Shown: one piece after another, positions 7,220 to 10,075 of the stretch | Numbering within the stretch: position 1 is the stretch's first letter | Layout: every line of letters begins with the position of its first letter | Origin: Candidatus Alectryobacillus merdavium | GTDB taxonomy: Bacteria > Bacillota_I > Bacilli_A > RFN20 > CAG-826 | Length of the DNA: 10,075 nucleotides | Direction of reading: 5' to 3' | NCBI GenBank assembly: GCA_017694735.1 | Contig: JADIMN010000087.1 | Coordinates: forward strand, 1 to 10,075 | Notes under the pieces: generated by a model | Told to the model about the DNA's origin: nothing | Database searches by the model: none | Seen by the model: only the letters and a program-made list of their open reading frames with translations | Position numbers and translations under genes: made by a program

Positions 7220-8692
7220 TTATCGTCTCACGTTCTTTTTTATAAGGTTAATTAACTCATCCGCATAAACAAGTTCTATATCATCACTTAAATTTGAAAC
7301 AATATAGTCTAAATCTTGAATTGAAATACTCCATGGATGAACATTTAATACTGTATAACCATCTTCACTATGAATATTTGGTTTTAAAGAATTAAGAATA
7401 CTAATATATTCATCTAAGAAACTTTTAGGAGCTTCACCAACTTTTGCATAAGTACACCAAAGAGAATATTTAACAGAAACAAAAGGTTTATCATTGACAT
7501 AATAAATCTTTCCATTTCCACTACTATATCTATCTGGATCAATTTCCCATATTCCACCTATTATATCAGATTTACCATAAAAATAAAGTCTTTTATTGAC
7601 GTTTTCTTGGCTTTTAATGTTGTTTATATTATCTAATAGACAAACAACATTTAAGTCCATTCTTTTCATTGTATCAATAGAATATTGACAATACTTTTCA
7701 ATATATTTTTCTGGAAATGACATTAAATTAGCATATCCAATGCCAGATACACTACAAATAAAATAGTTTAATTTATCAAACTTACATACTTTATCTAAAG
7801 CTTCTGGACATAAATTGATTAAAGATGGAGATAAGGTCCAAGTAATCTTATAATCCATATTACTTTTTTCTCTATTTCCAAAAGTAGATGTTGTTGCAAA
7901 ATCTCTTAAAAGCCATTGAATATTATCTCCATCTGATACAACAATAGCTAAATAATGTTTGTTATCTCTAATTTTTGTTCTTCTAGTCTTTTGTTTAAAA
8001 GTAATATTACTATTAGCATTAAAATAACTTTGATTAGAACACCAATCACTAGGAATACAATAATGTCCATATTCAGAAATACATCTAATAAAAGAAATTT
8101 CATCATCATTCCATCCATAAATTGGAGAAACTGGTTTTAAGAAAGATAAAACCTCTCTTCTAAAACTTAGATCTTCATCATTTTCACTTGTATAAATACA
8201 TGCATATCTATTTTTTATAGAAAAATCTCTTAACATTATTAAAAATGAATTTTTATTAACAACTTGATGAACTAAACCATCGTTTCTTAAACTATCTTTT
8301 ACTTCATCAAATATTACTTTTTGTCTATGAGCTCTGCTTCCTTTAATTTCACTCATATCTCTAACAACATTTAAACCAGAAATGTTGGATATTTTAGTTA
8401 CTAATTTTTCTGGAACACCCAAATAATCATATTTAGCACATAACATTGCTGCCATATTAATAGCAACATCTTCGCAATCTAATTTATATGAAACAATTCC
8501 TTTAAAATGTTCAGAATTTTCTTTTATTAAATCATATATATCAATATATTCATATGTATCATTTAAATAAGTCATGTAATTTTCTATATCTACATATACT
8601 TTTATACCAGTTCTATTAAGAACTCCTTGTAAAAAAACGCATAAAGCATGTTCTTCGACATTTAATTGCTTCCATTTAATTACTTTTGTCAT
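7220..8692 (-). CDS. GxGYxYP-family protein, putative carbohydrate-active
   Basis: 490 residues from the chosen ATG. The N-terminal part has the family-like ALCVFLQGVLNRTGIKVYVD stretch (about 16-35). The C-terminal part has YLAIVVSDGDNIQW (247-260), a variant of the name motif (GIGYANLMSFP, 317-327) and VLNVHPWS (448-455). These are hallmarks of the GxGYxYP family, seen in carbohydrate-utilisation loci and suspected to be glycoside-hydrolase-like, with no reaction known to me. There is no signal peptide or membrane segment, so this version should be cytoplasmic. The ATG at 8690-8692 is preferred because AGAAAG lies about 9 nt upstream; an in-frame GTG at 8702-8704 would add four residues but has no ribosome site. 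The protein is co-transcribed with the LacI-type regulator and divergent from the GH38 gene, suggesting that it acts on the same imported sugar. Confidence 0.85.
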   Translation of the reverse strand: MTKVIKWKQLNVEEHALCVFLQGVLNRTGIKVYVDIENYMTYLNDTYEYIDIYDLIKENSEHFKGIVSYKLDCEDVAINMAAMLCAKYDYLGVPEKLVTKISNISGLNVVRDMSEIKGSRAHRQKVIFDEVKDSLRNDGLVHQVVNKNSFLIMLRDFSIKNRYACIYTSENDEDLSFRREVLSFLKPVSPIYGWNDDEISFIRCISEYGHYCIPSDWCSNQSYFNANSNITFKQKTRRTKIRDNKHYLAIVVSDGDNIQWLLRDFATTSTFGNREKSNMDYKITWTLSPSLINLCPEALDKVCKFDKLNYFICSVSGIGYANLMSFPEKYIEKYCQYSIDTMKRMDLNVVCLLDNINNIKSQENVNKRLYFYGKSDIIGGIWEIDPDRYSSGNGKIYYVNDKPFVSVKYSLWCTYAKVGEAPKSFLDEYISILNSLKPNIHSEDGYTVLNVHPWSISIQDLDYIVSNLSDDIELVYADELINLIKKNVRR

Positions 8693-8721
8693 ATATTTTC
8701 TCACTTTCTTATTTACATATA

Positions 8722-8744
8722 TTTTACAAAAAACGAAAGTAAAA
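8722..8744. promoter_or_regulatory. Inverted repeat upstream of the GxGYxYP gene (possible second site)
   Basis: TTTTAC and GTAAAA form perfect 6-base arms separated by 11 A-rich bases that contain a CG near the centre. The repeat lies where the promoter of the leftward GxGYxYP/lacI unit must be; only weak -35/-10 candidates are visible there (for example TAAAAT or TATATG at 8716-8726). It may be a degenerate operator or chance in A/T-rich DNA. Confidence 0.3.
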
Positions 8745-8749
8745 TAAAC

Positions 8750-8765
8750 AGAAAAACGATTTTCT
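8750..8765 (+). promoter_or_regulatory. LacI-family operator, copy 2 (divergent promoter region)
   Basis: AGAAAAACGATTTTCT is identical over all 16 bases to the site at the start of the transport operon, and has the same orientation relative to the downstream GH38 gene. It abuts the -35 hexamer of the GH38 promoter and lies upstream of the leftward GxGYxYP/lacI unit, so one bound repressor could affect both. The flanking bases differ from copy 1, which defines the conserved element as exactly this 16-mer. Confidence 0.75.
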
Positions 8766-8793
8766 TTGCATTTTTATACCTTAATGCTATATT
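8766..8793 (+). promoter_or_regulatory. Promoter of the GH38 gene
   Basis: TTGCAT (8766-8771) is followed after 16 bases by TATATT (8788-8793); TATTAT at 8790-8795 with an 18-base spacer is an alternative -10. The start point would fall near 8800, immediately before the AAGGGG ribosome site at 8803-8808. That leaves a very short leader, so the assignment is moderate. Confidence 0.5.
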
Positions 8794-8816
8794 ATTTTAT
8801 GTAAGGGGTTTCAAAT

Positions 8817-10075
8817 ATGAAAAAAATACATGTTATTAGTGGCACCCACTGGGATAGAGAGTGGAGACATACCGCTGAACAAAGCAAATTAAGACTTGTC
8901 GATTTAATGGACAATATCATTAATATCTTAGAAAACAAAGAAAATTACAAATGTTTCTGTGTTGATGGCGGTTCTATCGTTATTGAAGACTACTTAACCG
9001 TAAGACCAGAAAACAAAGAAAGAATTAGAAAACTTATTGAAAGCAAGAAAATGTTTATTGTTAACTGGTACACATTACCAGAAACAAATACAGTTGCTCC
9101 AGAAGCTCTAATTAGAAACTTATTATTAGGTAAAAAGATGGGAAAAGAATATGGCGGAACAATTAAATCTGGTTACACCGCTACTTCTTATGGTCAACCA
9201 TCTCAATTACCACAACTTTATAATGGTTTTGGAATTACTGATGCAATCTTTTATAGAGGAACAAATAAACACGTTTTAACTCCTTTATTTACATGGGTTG
9301 GAGCTGATGGATCAACTCTTGATACACTAAGAACTTTTGATGAAGTAACTAGAACAAACTGGTTCTTTTATATCCATGGACCAGCAGTTCTTGGAAAAGG
9401 ACAAAAAGATTTAAGTTATAAATATGATGTAACTCAATTACCAGTACACATGGCTGATATGGGATCATATGAAAAAGCATTTACACTATTACATGAAGAT
9501 TTTGATTACATCCATGATGTAAATGTACAAAAAAATGCATTAGATTCATTAATTAAACAAGCAGAACCATATGCAATTGGTGATGAAATACTTGCTTTAA
9601 ATATGGAAGATAATGATGAACCTTATAGATATCTTCCAGAATTAATTGAAGATTTGAATAAGATTTATCCTGATAAATATGAAATCATCCAAGATACATT
9701 AGATGATTATATGCATACAATTAGAAGCAAAAAAGATTATAAGAAAGCAGTCCATCATGGTGAACTTAGATACACCACTATGGAATACAATAACTTTAAT
9801 GCTTTACTAGGTGCAACTCACTCTTCAAGAGTTAAGATTAAATTATTAAATGATGATTGTGAGAATAACTTAATAAACCTTGCAGAACCACTTGCTTCCT
9901 TTGCAAAAACCTATGGAAAAGAATATCCTACAAATAACTTAAATAGAGCATGGAAATATTTATTAAAGTGTCATGCACATGACTCTATTTGTGGTGCTGC
10001 AGTTGATAGAGCTCATGAAGATATGCTTTATAACTTCTCTTTAGCAAAAACTGTTGCAGAAGAATGTACAAATAG
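8817..10075 (+). CDS. GH38 family protein (alpha-mannosidase-like), N-terminal part, atypical active site
   Basis: 419 codons are present and the gene continues past the right edge; GH38 enzymes usually have about 850-1000 residues. The ATG follows AAGGGG with an 8-base gap. There is no signal peptide, so the protein is cytoplasmic. GH38 landmarks: GTHWDREW (9-16), carrying the His11 and Asp13 metal ligands; SQLPQLYNGFGI (129-140); FYRG (145-148); a W-x-G-x-DGS segment (160-166); LNMEDNDEP (261-269) in place of the usual NG-x-DH segment; GELR (315-318); and CHAHDSICG (385-393), with the C-terminal metal-binding His. The segment that normally reads PD-S-FG, whose Asp is nucleophile and metal ligand, reads GYTATSYGQ here, with Thr at 123 (codon ACT, 9183-9185). 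It is either a subfamily with altered chemistry or an inactive homologue. The reading frame is otherwise clean. It shares an operator with the transport operon and so probably processes the imported sugar. Confidence 0.9.
   Translation, partial: MKKIHVISGTHWDREWRHTAEQSKLRLVDLMDNIINILENKENYKCFCVDGGSIVIEDYLTVRPENKERIRKLIESKKMFIVNWYTLPETNTVAPEALIRNLLLGKKMGKEYGGTIKSGYTATSYGQPSQLPQLYNGFGITDAIFYRGTNKHVLTPLFTWVGADGSTLDTLRTFDEVTRTNWFFYIHGPAVLGKGQKDLSYKYDVTQLPVHMADMGSYEKAFTLLHEDFDYIHDVNVQKNALDSLIKQAEPYAIGDEILALNMEDNDEPYRYLPELIEDLNKIYPDKYEIIQDTLDDYMHTIRSKKDYKKAVHHGELRYTTMEYNNFNALLGATHSSRVKIKLLNDDCENNLINLAEPLASFAKTYGKEYPTNNLNRAWKYLLKCHAHDSICGAAVDRAHEDMLYNFSLAKTVAEECTN

Noticed and set aside
7955..8140. 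Short rightward frame inside the GxGYxYP gene
   Set aside because: Antisense shadow with low-complexity Ile/Asn/Ser-rich composition and no translation signal.
8702..8704. GTG as start of the GxGYxYP gene
   Set aside because: It would add only four residues and has no ribosome site upstream; the ATG at 8690-8692 has AGAAAG about 9 nt upstream and gives the usual N-terminus. It cannot be fully excluded.
1..10075. Mobile elements, tRNA or rRNA genes, CRISPR arrays, phage genes
   Set aside because: I looked on both strands and saw no transposase or integrase motif, no terminal repeats, no cloverleaf-like segment and no array; the window is densely packed with sugar-use genes.

Overview
The window comes from a low-GC, Gram-positive-type bacterium. 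The DNA is strongly AT-rich, Shine-Dalgarno sites are of the AGGAGG type, exported proteins carry lipobox signal peptides, and a LacI-family regulator and a consensus cre box are present. TGA is a stop codon (substrate-binding protein gene) and Trp is TGG, so this is not a Mycoplasma/Spiroplasma-type genetic code. A Bacilli/Erysipelotrichia-like or Acholeplasma-like gut organism fits, but the genus cannot be read from the sequence.

The whole window is one carbohydrate-utilisation locus in three transcription units. (1) A leftward operon starts at a strong promoter near 6104-6132. It encodes an 888-residue surface lipoprotein built of Ig-like and repeated carbohydrate-binding-like modules, a CUT1-type sugar-binding lipoprotein, two ABC permeases, and the first 25 codons of a further lipoprotein that runs off the left edge. 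No ATPase gene is seen. A hairpin between the large lipoprotein and the binding protein may set their expression ratio. (2) A leftward pair, 6214-8692, encodes a cytoplasmic GxGYxYP-family protein followed 1 nt later by a LacI-family repressor, and ends in a clear intrinsic terminator. (3) A rightward gene from 8817 encodes a GH38 (alpha-mannosidase family) protein that runs off the right edge.

The units are tied together by an identical 16-bp dyad, AGAAAAACGATTTTCT. One copy lies just after the predicted start point of the transporter operon, the other in the divergent promoter region between the GxGYxYP and GH38 genes. This is very likely the operator of the local LacI-type repressor. A perfect cre consensus fills most of the spacer of the operon promoter, adding probable CcpA-type catabolite repression.

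Inferred pathway: surface lipoproteins capture a glycan, the ABC transporter imports oligosaccharides, and two unusual cytoplasmic enzymes process them. The GH38 protein has Thr where the family normally has its catalytic, metal-binding Asp, and the GxGYxYP family has no assigned reaction known to me. The chemistry of this locus is therefore probably not plain alpha-mannoside hydrolysis, and this is the most novel aspect of the window.
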